The notes beneath the pieces are model-generated. The model did no database searches, was not told the DNA's origin, and saw only the letters and a list, made by a program, of their open reading frames with translations. Shown here in pieces: positions 31,430-42,224 of a stretch of 64,000 bases of DNA. Position 1 is the first letter of the stretch; every line of letters begins with the position of its first letter. Source of the DNA: Symbiodinium sp. CCMP2592 (taxonomy: Eukaryota > Sar > Dinophyceae > Suessiales > Symbiodiniaceae); the NCBI GenBank assembly GCA_905221615.1, contig CAJNDT010000485.1:1-64000 (forward strand). The letters run 5' to 3'. The position numbers and the translations under genes are program-made.

Positions 31430-33298
31430 GAAACCCACTTCAGCGAGCTGCGGGACATCGCTGAGGAGGTCACGACCGTCCCGCTTAGTGTGCCGGCACA
31501 ACCGTCAGGCTCAGCAGGGGCCACTTCGTCACTGCCAAAGGCACGTGCCCTTGTCTCCGATGCAGCATCGGCACTCAGTGAAGGCTCTCTCGACTTCGCT
31601 ACTTGCTTGGAGCTTCTAGCGCAGTACTTTTCCATTCCCTTCGCTTCTTCTTCTCACTGCCCCGACAATGCCATTGCAGCCTCTGAAGCATATTTCAATT
31701 TGGGGGCTTTCGCTTTTGACAATGGCTCCAGATCGGGCATCTTTCAGCGTACCGAGCAGTTTTCAGACGTTCTTCGATTCTTGAACGCTTTTATGCAGCT
31801 TCAGTTCCCTGAAGCCTCCTGGAGCTCCCTCTGCGTCAGCCACAACGTTCGCACCCGCTTACACACAGATTCTGGCAACGCTGCAGGGTCTCTGAATCAC
31901 ACAGTTTCACTTGGCAACTTCAGCGGTGGCGAGGTTTGGCTTTGCCCCGCTTTGAACCAGGCGGCTTGTCAGGTACCCGCCCCCTGGGATGCCTCGTCCG
32001 AGGCTCACAGTGCATGTGAAGTGGGTACAGGCGAGGTGCGCGACACTTGGCACGCGCCGCTCTCCTTTAGCTGTGAAGCACTTCACTGTACGCTTCCGAT
32101 ACAAGGAGACCGGTGGGTATTGACTGCCTACACTTGCAAGAGCCTAGACCGCTTTGATGCAACGTCACTGGCACACCTGAGGTCTCTGGGCTTCCCGCTC
32201 CCGCCGGCAACCCCATGCCACCCGCAGTCAATACATCCCCCGCTCAAGGACACAACATGCGTGGAGCTCTTCCTGGATATATGCTGCGGGGCCGCTCACC
32301 CACTTACCACGGCGATGTCTTCATACGGAATCACTTGTCTGCCCATAGATCTACTGGGCGAGGAGCAACTCGACCTGCTCAACGACGACACCTACGACCA
32401 CTTGCTTCGGCTGTGCTTTGCTGGGATTGTCCGCTTAGCTCACGGATCGCCACCCTGCAAGGAGTACTCCCGCTTGAAGCTTCGTCCAGGTGGGCCTCCA
32501 GCCATTCGATCGCCGGATCACATGAATGGTCTGCCAGGGAACACCGCTTCGCAGCAAGCTAGAGTACAAAGCAGCCAGAAGCTTCTATATCGTTGCGTAT
32601 GCCTCCTGAGAGCAGCTTTTTGTTCAGGCGCGCATGTATCCCTGGAACAACCCACTAACGCCATGTCCTGGCTTGAGCCTTTTGTTCAGGACATGCTTTC
32701 CGAAATACAGGCCTCACTGGTCAATATCCCGGCATGTTCAGTGGGACAGGATATAGCAAAATCGTGGCTTTTTGCTTGCAGTTACAGCGAATTCCGCTTT
32801 CTGGCAAGCACATGTTCGCATGCAGGAGGCCACCAGTCCGTCGCAGGAACCAGGGACGAACACGGGACCTTTTTGTCCCAGCGGACGGCGGAGTACCCGT
32901 CCCAGCTTGCCGAGAAATTCTCAGCGAAGGCAGTGCACTTATTTTCTTCGGCAAGACCTGCTTATTCGGTTTCGCCCTGCTCCTTGAAGTTCGCACTGGC
33001 CTCAGTTCCCAAAAAGCCGCGTTCATCAACGCCTACAGCAGCGCAGGATGGCGGGGGCATCTACTCTTTGCCCGACTGGTCACTTGGCCCAAGGTACCAG
33101 TCCGACAGCTTACACGACCTGCGGAAGGAATGGCAATCTTGGCTGCTTCAGAACAGAATTCCTCTCAGACTCCAGCAACACGTTGCCGAAGCCAGCAATA
33201 AACCGCTTTTCTCAACGGAAGAAACAGAGTGGCTTCGCTCTTCTTTCAAGCGCTTTTCGGACGCTCACTCCCCGTGCCGGACTGGAACTTCTCAGTGA
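31430..33298 (+). CDS. 2OG-Fe(II) oxygenase-like + C5-methyltransferase-like N-terminal pol module, element A
   Basis: About 620 residues in phase with gag. The oxygenase-like domain has LHTDSGN (His at 31862, Asp at 31868), a GNFSGGEVWL strand, and a distal His (32084) with Arg eight residues further on (LHCTLPIQGDRW). That is the H-x-D...H-x8-R set of iron/2-oxoglutarate oxygenases, with spacing closest to the prolyl-hydroxylase class. Next comes a methyltransferase-like domain: VELFLDICCG (motif I), GSPPCKEYS (motif IV, Cys at 32456) and SLEQPTNAMSW (motif VI-like). No clear target-recognition region is seen. The frame ends at 33296-33298 and the RT continues one frame over, so element A needs a frameshift here or is damaged. 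Enzyme activity is inferred from motifs. Confidence 0.75.
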   Translation, partial: ETHFSELRDIAEEVTTVPLSVPAQPSGSAGATSSLPKARALVSDAASALSEGSLDFATCLELLAQYFSIPFASSSHCPDNAIAASEAYFNLGAFAFDNGSRSGIFQRTEQFSDVLRFLNAFMQLQFPEASWSSLCVSHNVRTRLHTDSGNAAGSLNHTVSLGNFSGGEVWLCPALNQAACQVPAPWDASSEAHSACEVGTGEVRDTWHAPLSFSCEALHCTLPIQGDRWVLTAYTCKSLDRFDATSLAHLRSLGFPLPPATPCHPQSIHPPLKDTTCVELFLDICCGAAHPLTTAMSSYGITCLPIDLLGEEQLDLLNDDTYDHLLRLCFAGIVRLAHGSPPCKEYSRLKLRPGGPPAIRSPDHMNGLPGNTASQQARVQSSQKLLYRCVCLLRAAFCSGAHVSLEQPTNAMSWLEPFVQDMLSEIQASLVNIPACSVGQDIAKSWLFACSYSEFRFLASTCSHAGGHQSVAGTRDEHGTFLSQRTAEYPSQLAEKFSAKAVHLFSSARPAYSVSPCSLKFALASVPKKPRSSTPTAAQDGGGIYSLPDWSLGPRYQSDSLHDLRKEWQSWLLQNRIPLRLQQHVAEASNKPLFSTEETEWLRSSFKRFSDAHSPCRTGTSQ

Positions 33299-33477
33299 CA
33301 GAAGGCCAGCCATACTGCTTGTCTGCACTGGAGCGCTTGAGTACTATGCTGGGTGACAAGGACACTTCCCTTTTCCCCGCTTTGCAGAAGGGCGTGCCTA
33401 CGGGATTCGACGGCGACATCCCTCGCAGCCACACACTCCGACCTCGTGATCCCAACAACTCAGACGAACCCACTGAC
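33229..33477 (+). pseudogene. Reverse transcriptase, N-terminal part, element A (cut by element B)
   Basis: It overlaps the preceding frame by 70 bp and reads LFGRSLPVPDWNF, then STMLGDKDTSLFPALQKGVP, a region that precedes the RT fingers in DIRS-type pol. Reading is interrupted after codon GAC/GAG/CAG at 33475-33483 by element B and resumes in the same frame at CTG 52189. Confidence 0.75.
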
Positions 33478-33710
33478 GAGCAGTTGTAGACTTGTCTACC
33501 AACCCCTTTTTGCGCGCGAGGCGAGCCACTTGTGGCGAGCTTGCAAAAATCCAAAAAATACCCTAATCCCTATCCCGTGTGCTTTACCTCACCCTAAGCA
33601 CCGGTATTTGGTGTGACCATTTCTTGTGTCGTGCCATTCTGAATGCTTGGCCTATCCGTGACATTCATCTCAAGTGGTGGGGGGGCGGGACCGCCAAACC
33701 GTCTCGACAC
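33478..33710 (+). repeat. Element B split repeat A1
   Basis: 233 bp, from GAGCAGTTGTAGACTTG to GTCTCGACAC. It differs from A2 (41788-42020) by one base seen: AAAAAATACC versus AAAAAGTACC. Confidence 0.95.
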
Positions 33711-34318
33711 AAGTTCTTGACGGGGGTGTGCGGTTAGAGAGCCGTGGAAAGCCTTGGGGCCAGTAGCGTGCATCTAGAAGGTTCAAGAGCTCCTAACGCG
33801 AGGTGCTGTTAGGTCGTGCACGCCGTGTGGTCCCGTTGACCACGGCAGATGGGCATACAGCAAATTCTTTTGCTGGAGGACTGAGCAAAGAGCAGTTGCA
33901 TCTTTAGTAACTTTGCTTAAGGATCCGGAATCACCTGGACCCCGGAGTTGTGATCAAAGGTCAAAGGCGCCTTGCCGTCCTTGAAGGTTGGATGGGGTGC
34001 CTGAGGTCCGGATTTTGTTTGCAGCTTGAATAAGAAAAGTTCGTGTGTGTGCCGATTTTAGGAGTGCCTTCATGTCAACTCACGCTTTGCCGCGAGGGCT
34101 GCTCTGGGAATCAAAGTTCTTGTTTTCTTCAACTGTGAGAGGCCTGACGCTTTCGGTCTTGGGTGTTTGTGCAATTGCTTTAGCACTCAACGACCGTCAT
34201 GCTTGGCTCGTTTGCGAACGGTAGATTTTCCTTGACGGCCTTGTGAGTGACTCTTTGTAATGTAAGTGGCTGCGAAGGCGCCCTCTCTCAGTGGATCAGG
34301 GTATCCCTGTGAGCCTAC
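33711..34318 (+). other. Element B 5' leader
   Basis: About 600 bp between repeat A1 and the recombinase. No protein frame comparable to the small coiled-coil gene of elements A and C. Presumably promoter and leader. Confidence 0.5.
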
Positions 34319-36075
34319 ATGGGAGACGTGCCTGTGGATGCCGCTGCACTTGATGCGCACTTGTCCTTTTGCATCAGATCGAGTCACCAGTCATCTTTCA
34401 GACCTACGTGGGAGACAATTAGCGAGCCCACGAACTTAGTTTTTCGTCTCCCTGCTGCAAGGGGACCGTTGCCGCTGATAGCAGGACCTCGAGCTGAAGC
34501 GGCATCTTCCGGGCCCGGCAGTCAGGCCAAGAGACCGTGTGTGTCAGGAGACTCGCCATTGAAGATGGGCAAACATTGGCACGGGATTTCGTGGGAACAC
34601 AAGCTGGAACGTGAGCTGGTCGCGGGTATTAGGAAGTGGGGTGTGATTATTATGCACTCCCCTCTGAGCTTCGATATCGGCCGGCGTCTGCGAGGTGAGC
34701 ACAGACTTGAACCCCTCATCTTGGAAAGCCTCGGCCACATTTTTGCTGGGAAGGCAGCTGGCACTCTGCATCAGAGGGCTGGTCCGATGCTTAGGTACAT
34801 TCGTTGGAGTGTTCAGGCTGCCATGGATCCTTTTCCCCTTGAGGAGGGGCAGGTATACGAGTTTTGCAAGAGTTGCGAGTTTTCATCTGCCCCAACTTTC
34901 TTGAGGAGCTTCATTGTATCCATATCTTTCTCTGTGCACGTCCTCGGTGTCACAGGTGGAGCCGATTGCTTGCTCAGCGGTCGGGTGACTGGCATAGCGA
35001 GGCTCACCTACCTCGCCAAGCGCAAGAAGACTCGGAGACCGCCACTCACGGTTGCTATGGTGGTTTTCTTGGAGAATCTCGTTTGTGATCCGACTGCCAG
35101 GGCAATTGATAGAATCTGCGCGGGTTTCTTTCTTTGCTTGGTGTTCATGCGAGGTCGGTTTTCAGACGGGATGAACCTTGGAAACCTGCAATTGGACACT
35201 CCAAGTGGTCTAGCCAATGAGGTGGCTGGATACTTAGAAGGAGAGGTTCTACTGAAAGAAAGACGATGCTTTTGCCCATGGTCTGCCCACGCTTAGGTGT
35301 CACAGGACTCGATTGGGCGGGAGTGTGGATGAAGCTACGGGAGCTTCACAAGATGCCGACGGGCAGCGGTGTGCCGCTGCTCCCTGGTACAGGAGCTTCG
35401 GGAGAATGGCTACTCGTGCCACCGAGCGCCACTGTCGCTGCATCCTGGCTTAAGGGCATTCTGAGCAAAGGAGGTTTTGATCACGGGGCCCTCGCCAAGT
35501 TGGGTACCCATTCGTGCAAGTGCACTACCCTCAGCTGGTGCGGGAAATTTGGTCTCGATCAGTCTGTGCGTCGCACACTCGGTTACCACACAGACCGAGC
35601 TGCTGCGATGGTCATTCTTTACTCTCGTGATGAGATTTCCAGTGCTGTGCGAGCTCTGGAGAGAGTCCTTGGTGAAATCAGGGAGGATCGTTTTAGGCCT
35701 GATGCCACTCGGAGCGGACATTTTCCTTGCGAGGTGGCGACGCCCTCAGCAGAGCCCGAGGGTGATCCTCCCGACTATGAATCCAACGGTGGAGCTAGCG
35801 AGTCGGAAGATTCACAGGACGAAGAGGACAACGTTGGTGATCTCGGAGCCGAGGAAAGAGCTCTGGAGGAGATTGGAGCGCCGTGGAGACCACAGGGCGC
35901 TGCCAGTGATCGCCGTATGTTCCGGCACAAACTCTCGAGGATCATTCATTTTGTGGCCGACGAGGCCGGTGCCACTTTTGCATGTGGAACAAAGATCTCT
36001 TCGAATTACGTTGAGATGAACAGTGGAGTTTCCTTTTTGCATCCTTTGTGCAAGAAGTGCCACCCGGTCCGATGA
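34319..36075 (+). pseudogene. Tyrosine recombinase, element B, frameshifted
   Basis: The first frame (34319-35296) carries the core-binding domain and the box I arginine in MRGRFSDGMNL (Arg near 35156). The second frame (open from about 35266) carries THSCKC (H-x-x-K), GYHTDR, and nucleophile Tyr in LYSRDE, then an acidic linker and a conserved C-terminal tail (LSRIIHFVAD, FACGTK, HPLCKKC). A one-base indel just before the ATG at 35266 separates them. The protein would otherwise be about 580 residues and complete. Gene order and motifs match the recombinases of elements A and C, so this is the same gene family with a recent disabling change or a sequence error. Confidence 0.8.
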
Positions 36076-36579
36076 GAGCTGGTTCGGGCTGGACCGGAGT
36101 GGGTTTGGGTTTGTCACATCCAACCCGGTAGAGGAGCTGGTGCGGGCTCGGGTTGGGTGGATGCTGGTGCCTCCACTCGCATGTCGGCTGATTCGGGCCC
36201 GAGCTGGAATTCTGGGCACAGCATCGCATGATACCTTCGATGGCCTTGAAGGATCGTGAGAGTCCTTCTTGGAGACTTGAGTCAGCGCCATGAGGATCGC
36301 TTGGATCCGGGGCGATCTGCCCTTGGCGAAAGGGCAAGACTTTGTGTTGACGTGCTTAGCAGTGACGTGGGTCATGGTGGATCGCAAAGTCTTGTCTTGT
36401 TTGAGCGTCGAGTCTATGGCGTGCAGCAAATACAGGGTCCTGTGATGTGTGCTGCGCGAATGCCGAGTGAAGTGATTACTTTGCTGAGGTGCTGTAGAGC
36501 AACAGTGTGGAGAGGCGAAGCGTAAATACTGCGTGAACAAGTGTGCTTCTCAGAGCTGGCGGAGGGTGTAGTCGTAGCA
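36076..36579 (+). other. Spacer between recombinase and gag, element B
   Basis: About 500 bp with imperfect TCGGGC/GGTTGGGT repetition and no coding frame. Confidence 0.5.
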
Positions 36580-37771
36580 ATGTCGGTCACTGATTCCGCC
36601 GCAAATTTCCGTGCGAGGGCCATCGCGCTGGGTCGACGGGGGTATTGACACATTGGCCAAGTTTGCCTTTTCGTCTTCATACACCCCGGGCGCTCAGGAT
36701 GAGAAGCCTTTTCTTGATTCCATCGCAACTCTTCTGGGTAGGGATGGTAGCGTGGGAGAATTGTCAGTACTTCGACGCTTATTCCATGAATCCTACTCTC
36801 TCACCTCTGCTGAGTTGAAGCAGTCAGTGGAACGTGTCGAGGACGGGCCTGTCAAGAGATTGGCTCAGCCAGACAGGGCCGACCGGTTGGCCAAGCAACA
36901 GAAACGCTTGCCTGGGATAAGCATCCGAGGTCCTCTTGAGCCATCTGATCGACTCGTGGATCGTTGCGTGGCGATCTATGAGGAAAACCGGCTTGTCTAC
37001 GTTGAGCTTTCAGCCTGCACCTCTAAGGAAGATGAAATTAAGCAAGCCACGCTCAAGGAGGACAGGCATCTTGTCGTAGAAAGCGGGGGAAATGTTCGAC
37101 TCAAAGGCCTGGTGAACAACAAGATGGATGCAGACATTTCCTCTGATTTGCTCATGCGGTATGCTCTTACTAGGCGTGGCCTAGCGATGGAGCAAGCGGG
37201 AATCATCTCATATACACTGCATGACGCTTGGACCGAGCAACTGCTCGCGTGCCGTTTCCGAGAACCCCCGACAGGGTACAGCCGCGTTTCCTTGCAACAG
37301 GTCATTCATGCTGACAGGCAATTCTTCATCAAACTTGCCGAGCTCACCCGGGAAGGAATACAGCTTCAGGCGAAGGGTAGGCCATGTGATTTGCACTTCG
37401 AGACAGCTCGCAATCACCCGGATGTGGCGCACCTAATGCAACCCCTTCTTGCAGCGGTGCCTAGACCAGACCCCACATGGACGCCCCGAAAAGGCGACGG
37501 CAAGAACAGCAAGGGAGGTAAAGGTCAGAAGGGCGGTAAAGGGAAGCGGGACACCACTGCCATCACTGCTGCGATGCCTAAGGAGATTGCTGATGGGGGG
37601 TTATCTTTCACGCCTAAAGGGTACGCAATCTGTTGGGATTATAATCTCAATAGATGCAAGCGCAGAGTGACATCAGGAAGGTGCGACAAAGGGTTGCACA
37701 TATGCTGCCGTGCTGGCTGCCTGAAGTCTGGGCACTATTACGGCAACTGTCCGAAAGCAGGTGGTTCTTGA
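36580..37771 (+). pseudogene. Gag-like protein with CCCH zinc finger, element B, N-terminal frameshift
   Basis: The natural start is ATG 36580 (MSVTDSAANFRARAIALG), parallel to MAGVTLDSEAAFKERALKVG in element C. The frame shifts by one base near 36628-36640, after which GGIDTLAKFAFSSSYTPG continues to TGA 37769-37771. The body is clearly homologous to element C gag: SIRGPLEPSDRLVDR versus FSPETTPSHGVVDRLVE, and SRVSLQQVIHADRQFF versus HGVALTQIVAADRHLF. A Lys/Gly-rich stretch precedes CWDYNLNRCKRR...CDKGLH, a C-x7-C-x8-C-x4-H finger, and more Cys residues. It probably binds and packages element RNA. Confidence 0.8.
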
Positions 37772-37774
37772 CTA
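37769..37774 (+). promoter_or_regulatory. TGA-CTA gag-pol stop, candidate readthrough site (element B)
   Basis: TGA CTA G, the context known for efficient stop-codon readthrough in animal and viral mRNAs. The pol frame is in the same phase, with an open 19-codon linker before pol ATG 37829. Confidence 0.6.
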
Positions 37775-37828
37775 GGTGTCTCAGGTCCGGTCGGTTCCAC
37801 CTCCCATCAGGTCGGAGCCGATACAGGT

Positions 37829-40800
37829 ATGAGCGTTGATGCAGCCGGCGGTGCTTCCGCCGAAATCCTTTCACAACAGTTGCTTGAGGCTGACAGGTTG
37901 CCCACTCCAGAGGAGATTGAAGAGCTCGTTAGCCTCTTGCCGCATGGCGAGTTGACCGGCGAACGCCGGAGCAACGCGGACGCTTCTTGCAGTGCATTCC
38001 ATAGCGGTGCTTTTGTACACATCAAAGTGGGATTGCGTCGAAATTGCAAAATCTTCCCAAGCACGACAAAGCTACTATCGAGAATTCTGCGGCATGCCCA
38101 TCCTGGGCATGAATTTACTTCCTTGCTGCTTTCTGTTGACAACCAGACTGCATTGCATGCAGATAGCCAGAATGCCTTCATCCCAAACTTGGTCGTTCCA
38201 CTAAACAGGTTTTCTGGTGGTGGGATTTGGGTGGAATCCGATGTTGGCAAAGAGCGTTTGACAGTCGATGGCCAAGAGCTGCTGGGAACCACCTTGGATT
38301 TAGGGTTAGGCCCCGTAAGATTTCAAGCTAGGGTTCAGAAGCACCTCACCCTGAGTTGGGAAGGTCGGCGAATGGTCCTTATCGGATACTCTGTACAAGG
38401 CGGTGAGATGCTTCAAGACTCGGATAAGGTTGAGCTGGAAGCCTTGGGGTTCGCACTTCCATCGCAGTACCCCGCCACCGGCAACCAGGTGGCTGAGCAA
38501 GCGTGCTTTGCGGACTTCAGGAATGGGACCAGCAGCCCGCCACTTCTTGAGCAAAGGCCGGCATATGATCCACAGCACATCGGCGATCCGTCGAGGAGTC
38601 CAGTGCAAGGGATCGTCATCGAATTGTTTGCTCGTAGTGGTGCCTTGTCTAGGGTTTTCAAACAACATGGGTTTGAGGTTTTCCCAGTGGATCGTGGGGG
38701 GCACAGGCTCCCTTTGTCTAAGTTGTGTGCCCTTGATTTGGCGCAAGCGTCGAGTTGGACCTACCTCGAGGAAGTTCTTGAAACCTACCCAGTTCTTTAT
38801 GTCCACGCTGAGCCGCCTTATGCCACGTTTGGGCCACAGCAGGCGTTTAGGCACCTAGTCAACGGGGTCACGAGCCCCGTGGGAACCGTCGACTCCAAAG
38901 CTGTTGATCGACTCGCTTTAGCTGACTCCATGGTCAACCACTTGTGCACTTTCTTGCAAAGCGTGGACAAACGAGGTATTCCTTGGACCTTGGAACACCC
39001 AAAGGCCAGCCTTCTTTGGAATCTGCCGAATGTGCGGGCTTTGCCTTCAACTTCTGAGGTTGTTTACGATCTTTGTAATTTCGGGTCTGCCCTTAAGCTT
39101 CGCCGCCAACTTAGGACCAATTGCAAGGCTTTAAGGTCCCTAAACTGCTTGTGCAAAGGCGACCATTCGCATGGCCAAGTCGAAGGTGGAGTCGTCACAC
39201 ACCCTCCCGAATTCTGCAAACATGTCGTCCAGGCAATTGCGCGGCACCATGGACTTGCTTGCCCCGACGTGGCTTTGTCATCCACGCCAGCTGGTGTTGC
39301 CCAGCAAAAGAGAGGCAAACCTGAAGCTTCGCTCCTGCCTGAGTTCGGCAAGGTCTTGCAGGTAGATGTCGATCAGGTTCCGCCAGTGAACCACAAGCAG
39401 TGCCTCACTCGCCCGTTGGGCGAGGTGCCAGCAGGATCCAAGCTCATCGCCACGTCTCTTCTCAGGGGTGATGCGGGTGGCGATGCGGGTAACGAGGGTA
39501 AGAAATTTCGCCTTTCTTTAGGAGTCTTTGCCACGCCAGATGAGTTCGTTGATGCGGCCAAAGACTTGCTACATCCTTTTGCTGCTTCGGCTGTTCTGTC
39601 GCCTATCGTGAAAAGGCGTTTGTTTGAGGCCTTGACCAAAGGTCCTGAATGGGTTCAGCGACAACGGTGCTCCAAATTGAAATTGTGGCTTAGCTGGGCC
39701 AAAGAACTGCAAGTTGCCGAAGGAGAAATGAAAGGTAAGCTAGATCCTGACATTGGCCGTGTGCTTCGAGGCAAGCGCTTGTTGCTTCTTAAGCGTATTG
39801 CTGATGATATGGACTGGCCCGACAAGGATTGGTTGGGTGAGCTCTTGGAAGGGTTTGACTTAGTCGGTAGTCAGAAGCACACCGGGGTCTTCAAGCGAGA
39901 GTTGCGACCACAAGCAAGAACTAAGGCGGACTTTCTTGATGCTAGCAAGTTCTTGCGACCGGCACTTCTGGGCAAGGTCGCCTCTGAGGGTCTGAACGAG
40001 CATTCTCAGGAACTCTGGGACAAGACCTTGGAAGAGGTGACGGACGACCTTCTTGAAGGACCTCTGACGCAGGAGGAGGTTCATGCCAGACATGGTGACC
40101 ATTGGGTCCCGGTTAGGAGGTTCCCGGTGGTACAATCTTCAGCGGGCAAGAGGAAGCTTCGACCGATTGATGATTTTTCGGAGAATCTAGTCAACGGTTC
40201 TTTTTCGTATGCCGATAAGATTGACTTACGTGCCCTTGACGAAATCATTGCCATCTGCCGATGCTGGACCCAGGCATGCACTTCAGAACATCAGTTCTTT
40301 TTCGCGATGCCTGAAGGGCCACCGTTGGTGGGCCGTGTCCACCCTCTGTGGGTCAGCGGGGCTTGGGAGCCTTTGCTTACAACGTTCGATTTGAAGAATG
40401 CTTATCGTCAATTCCCATTGTCACCAGGCAGCCGTGCTCATGCGATCATTGCACTGTTGGACCCGAGCAGTCTTGGCGTGGGTTTGTTCGAGTCCAAAGC
40501 GCTACCCTTCGGTAGCACGGCGTCGGTGGTGCACTTCAATCGAATGTCACGTTTGTTTTGGAGGATTGGCCTTGAACTTCACCTGTGGTGGAGCAATTTT
40601 TATGATGACTACCCAGTCATGACGCCAACACTGCTTAAGGATTCCACCATGGCGACTATGATGCTCCTGTCCCAGCTGTTAGGGTTTAGTGCCTCCCTTG
40701 AGAAGTTGGCCCCATTTTCTTCGGTTGGTACGATGTTGGGCGTTGAAGTAGACTGCAGTTCAGCGCCCGATGCGCTCATCCGTGTTCGCAACAAAGAGGG

Positions 40801-41566
40801 TCGTGCCAGCGAGGTGTGTGAGGTCATACAGGGATGCATTAAGGCTGGTGTGGTAAGGCAAAGAGATTTCGCCCGTGTCGCTGGCAGGATTCAGTTCTCA
40901 GACTCGCAAATCATGGGACGTACCGGCAAACTAGCTTTGGCCGAGTTGCGAGCCTCATCGGCCAGGCATGCTGACAAGTTCCGTCTTGGAGAGCAGGAGG
41001 TTAGGGCCTTTGATTTCTTGGTCAGTCGACTGTCCTTTGGTGCTCCTAGGGTTGTACCCTGTTCGGTTCCTCCGAAACCGATTCTTGTCTTTACCGATGG
41101 CGCCAGCGAAGGATCTATCCACACAGTGGTGGGAATCATGTTTGACCCGCGAGAACAACAACCGAAGTACTTTGCTTGCCATGTGTGCGACAGTGTCGTC
41201 TCGACCTGGTCCCGGGACCTTCAGCACATCATAGGTCCAGTCGAGGCCTACGCTGTGCTCACAGCGAGAAAGGTCTTTCATCAGTCTCTGTCGGGACGAT
41301 ATTGCGTGTACTTCATTGATAACGACGGGGTACTACTTAGCTACATCAAGGGTACGTCTTCTAGCAAACCTATGCGAGATATTTTGCTGATGTGGGAGTC
41401 CTTGGAGATGCATGCTCACACGTGGGCGTGGTGGGCTCGTGTGCCATCCGCATCCAACCCAGCCGATGCGCCGTCAAGAGGCGAGCTGGATGAGCTTGTC
41501 AAAGCTGGGGCATTGCGTGTGGATTGTGATTGCCCGCTTACCGGTACAAGACTTGTCGACTTGTAA
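37829..41566 (+). CDS. Pol: oxygenase-like + methyltransferase-like + RT + RNase H, element B
   Basis: 1,245 residues, unbroken. Oxygenase-like domain: H110-A-D112 in LHADSQN, RFSGGGIWV, and H172 with Arg181 (HLTLSWEGRR). Methyltransferase-like domain: IELFARSGALSRVF (from 264), then AEPPYATFG, where Tyr331 replaces the catalytic Cys, and TLEHPKASLLW near 389. Methyl transfer is therefore doubtful here. Conserved GDHSHG follows. Reverse transcriptase: RPIDDFSENLVN near 778, TTFDLKNAYRQF, ALPFGSTASV, and FYDDY with catalytic Asp926-Asp927. RNase H: FTDGAS (Asp1090), PVEAYAV, YFIDNDG, SNPADAPSRG. RT and RNase H residues are all present. It copies element RNA into DNA; the first two domains may act on the modification state of DNA or on a protein. 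Confidence 0.9.
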   Translation: MSVDAAGGASAEILSQQLLEADRLPTPEEIEELVSLLPHGELTGERRSNADASCSAFHSGAFVHIKVGLRRNCKIFPSTTKLLSRILRHAHPGHEFTSLLLSVDNQTALHADSQNAFIPNLVVPLNRFSGGGIWVESDVGKERLTVDGQELLGTTLDLGLGPVRFQARVQKHLTLSWEGRRMVLIGYSVQGGEMLQDSDKVELEALGFALPSQYPATGNQVAEQACFADFRNGTSSPPLLEQRPAYDPQHIGDPSRSPVQGIVIELFARSGALSRVFKQHGFEVFPVDRGGHRLPLSKLCALDLAQASSWTYLEEVLETYPVLYVHAEPPYATFGPQQAFRHLVNGVTSPVGTVDSKAVDRLALADSMVNHLCTFLQSVDKRGIPWTLEHPKASLLWNLPNVRALPSTSEVVYDLCNFGSALKLRRQLRTNCKALRSLNCLCKGDHSHGQVEGGVVTHPPEFCKHVVQAIARHHGLACPDVALSSTPAGVAQQKRGKPEASLLPEFGKVLQVDVDQVPPVNHKQCLTRPLGEVPAGSKLIATSLLRGDAGGDAGNEGKKFRLSLGVFATPDEFVDAAKDLLHPFAASAVLSPIVKRRLFEALTKGPEWVQRQRCSKLKLWLSWAKELQVAEGEMKGKLDPDIGRVLRGKRLLLLKRIADDMDWPDKDWLGELLEGFDLVGSQKHTGVFKRELRPQARTKADFLDASKFLRPALLGKVASEGLNEHSQELWDKTLEEVTDDLLEGPLTQEEVHARHGDHWVPVRRFPVVQSSAGKRKLRPIDDFSENLVNGSFSYADKIDLRALDEIIAICRCWTQACTSEHQFFFAMPEGPPLVGRVHPLWVSGAWEPLLTTFDLKNAYRQFPLSPGSRAHAIIALLDPSSLGVGLFESKALPFGSTASVVHFNRMSRLFWRIGLELHLWWSNFYDDYPVMTPTLLKDSTMATMMLLSQLLGFSASLEKLAPFSSVGTMLGVEVDCSSAPDALIRVRNKEGRASEVCEVIQGCIKAGVVRQRDFARVAGRIQFSDSQIMGRTGKLALAELRASSARHADKFRLGEQEVRAFDFLVSRLSFGAPRVVPCSVPPKPILVFTDGASEGSIHTVVGIMFDPREQQPKYFACHVCDSVVSTWSRDLQHIIGPVEAYAVLTARKVFHQSLSGRYCVYFIDNDGVLLSYIKGTSSSKPMRDILLMWESLEMHAHTWAWWARVPSASNPADAPSRGELDELVKAGALRVDCDCPLTGTRLVDL

Positions 41567-41599
41567 TCAAAAGGGGCTCCCGTACTGCATTGTTTGGGG

Positions 41600-41787
41600 G
41601 GATCGGGCAGCCCGGTTCGCCCCGAGCAAAAAGTCCACCGTGCGAGTGATTGAGCTTGATTGGAATCATTTCATACCTATATTTATGGAGTCTCGCCGTT
41701 GCATAATTTGATGCCGACTTTTTCTCTTGAATAACATTCTCGAGTACACGATTGGAGGTTTTTGGATTTTTCCGAGCTTAGCAAAAA
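41600..41787 (+). repeat. Element B split repeat B1
   Basis: 188 bp, from GGATCGGGCAGCCCGGTTCG to CGAGCTTAGCAAAAA, directly abutting A2. Confidence 0.95.
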
Positions 41788-42020
41788 GAGCAGTTGTAGA
41801 CTTGTCTACCAACCCCTTTTTGCGCGCGAGGCGAGCCACTTGTGGCGAGCTTGCAAAAATCCAAAAAGTACCCTAATCCCTATCCCGTGTGCTTTACCTC
41901 ACCCTAAGCACCGGTATTTGGTGTGACCATTTCTTGTGTCGTGCCATTCTGAATGCTTGGCCTATCCGTGACATTCATCTCAAGTGGTGGGGGGGCGGGA
42001 CCGCCAAACCGTCTCGACAC
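41788..42020 (+). repeat. Element B split repeat A2
   Basis: 233 bp, the copy of 33478-33710. Confidence 0.95.
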
Positions 42021-42224
42021 CCACCCACCACACCCTGTCGAGACATCGTTGCTTCGGCTTGCAGCGCCGACTTCTGCTCCCAAGGAGAAGTTCAGTTTTC
42101 TGCCAACTTCCGGAAACTTACGCCTCGATTGAGGCGGCGATCTCGGTCGCTGACTCTCGTGACTTTAGCTGCTTCCGAAGTTGTGCCAATCTCACAAATG
42201 TGAGAACGCGCCTAGCCCGAGCCT
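42021..42224 (+). other. Spacer between A2 and B2, element B
   Basis: 204 bp unique to this position. No gene. Confidence 0.7.

Noticed and set aside
33478..33483. GAGCAG as a target-site duplication of element B
   Set aside because: It is absent after the 3' end at 52188; its other copy is internal, at the B1-A2 junction.
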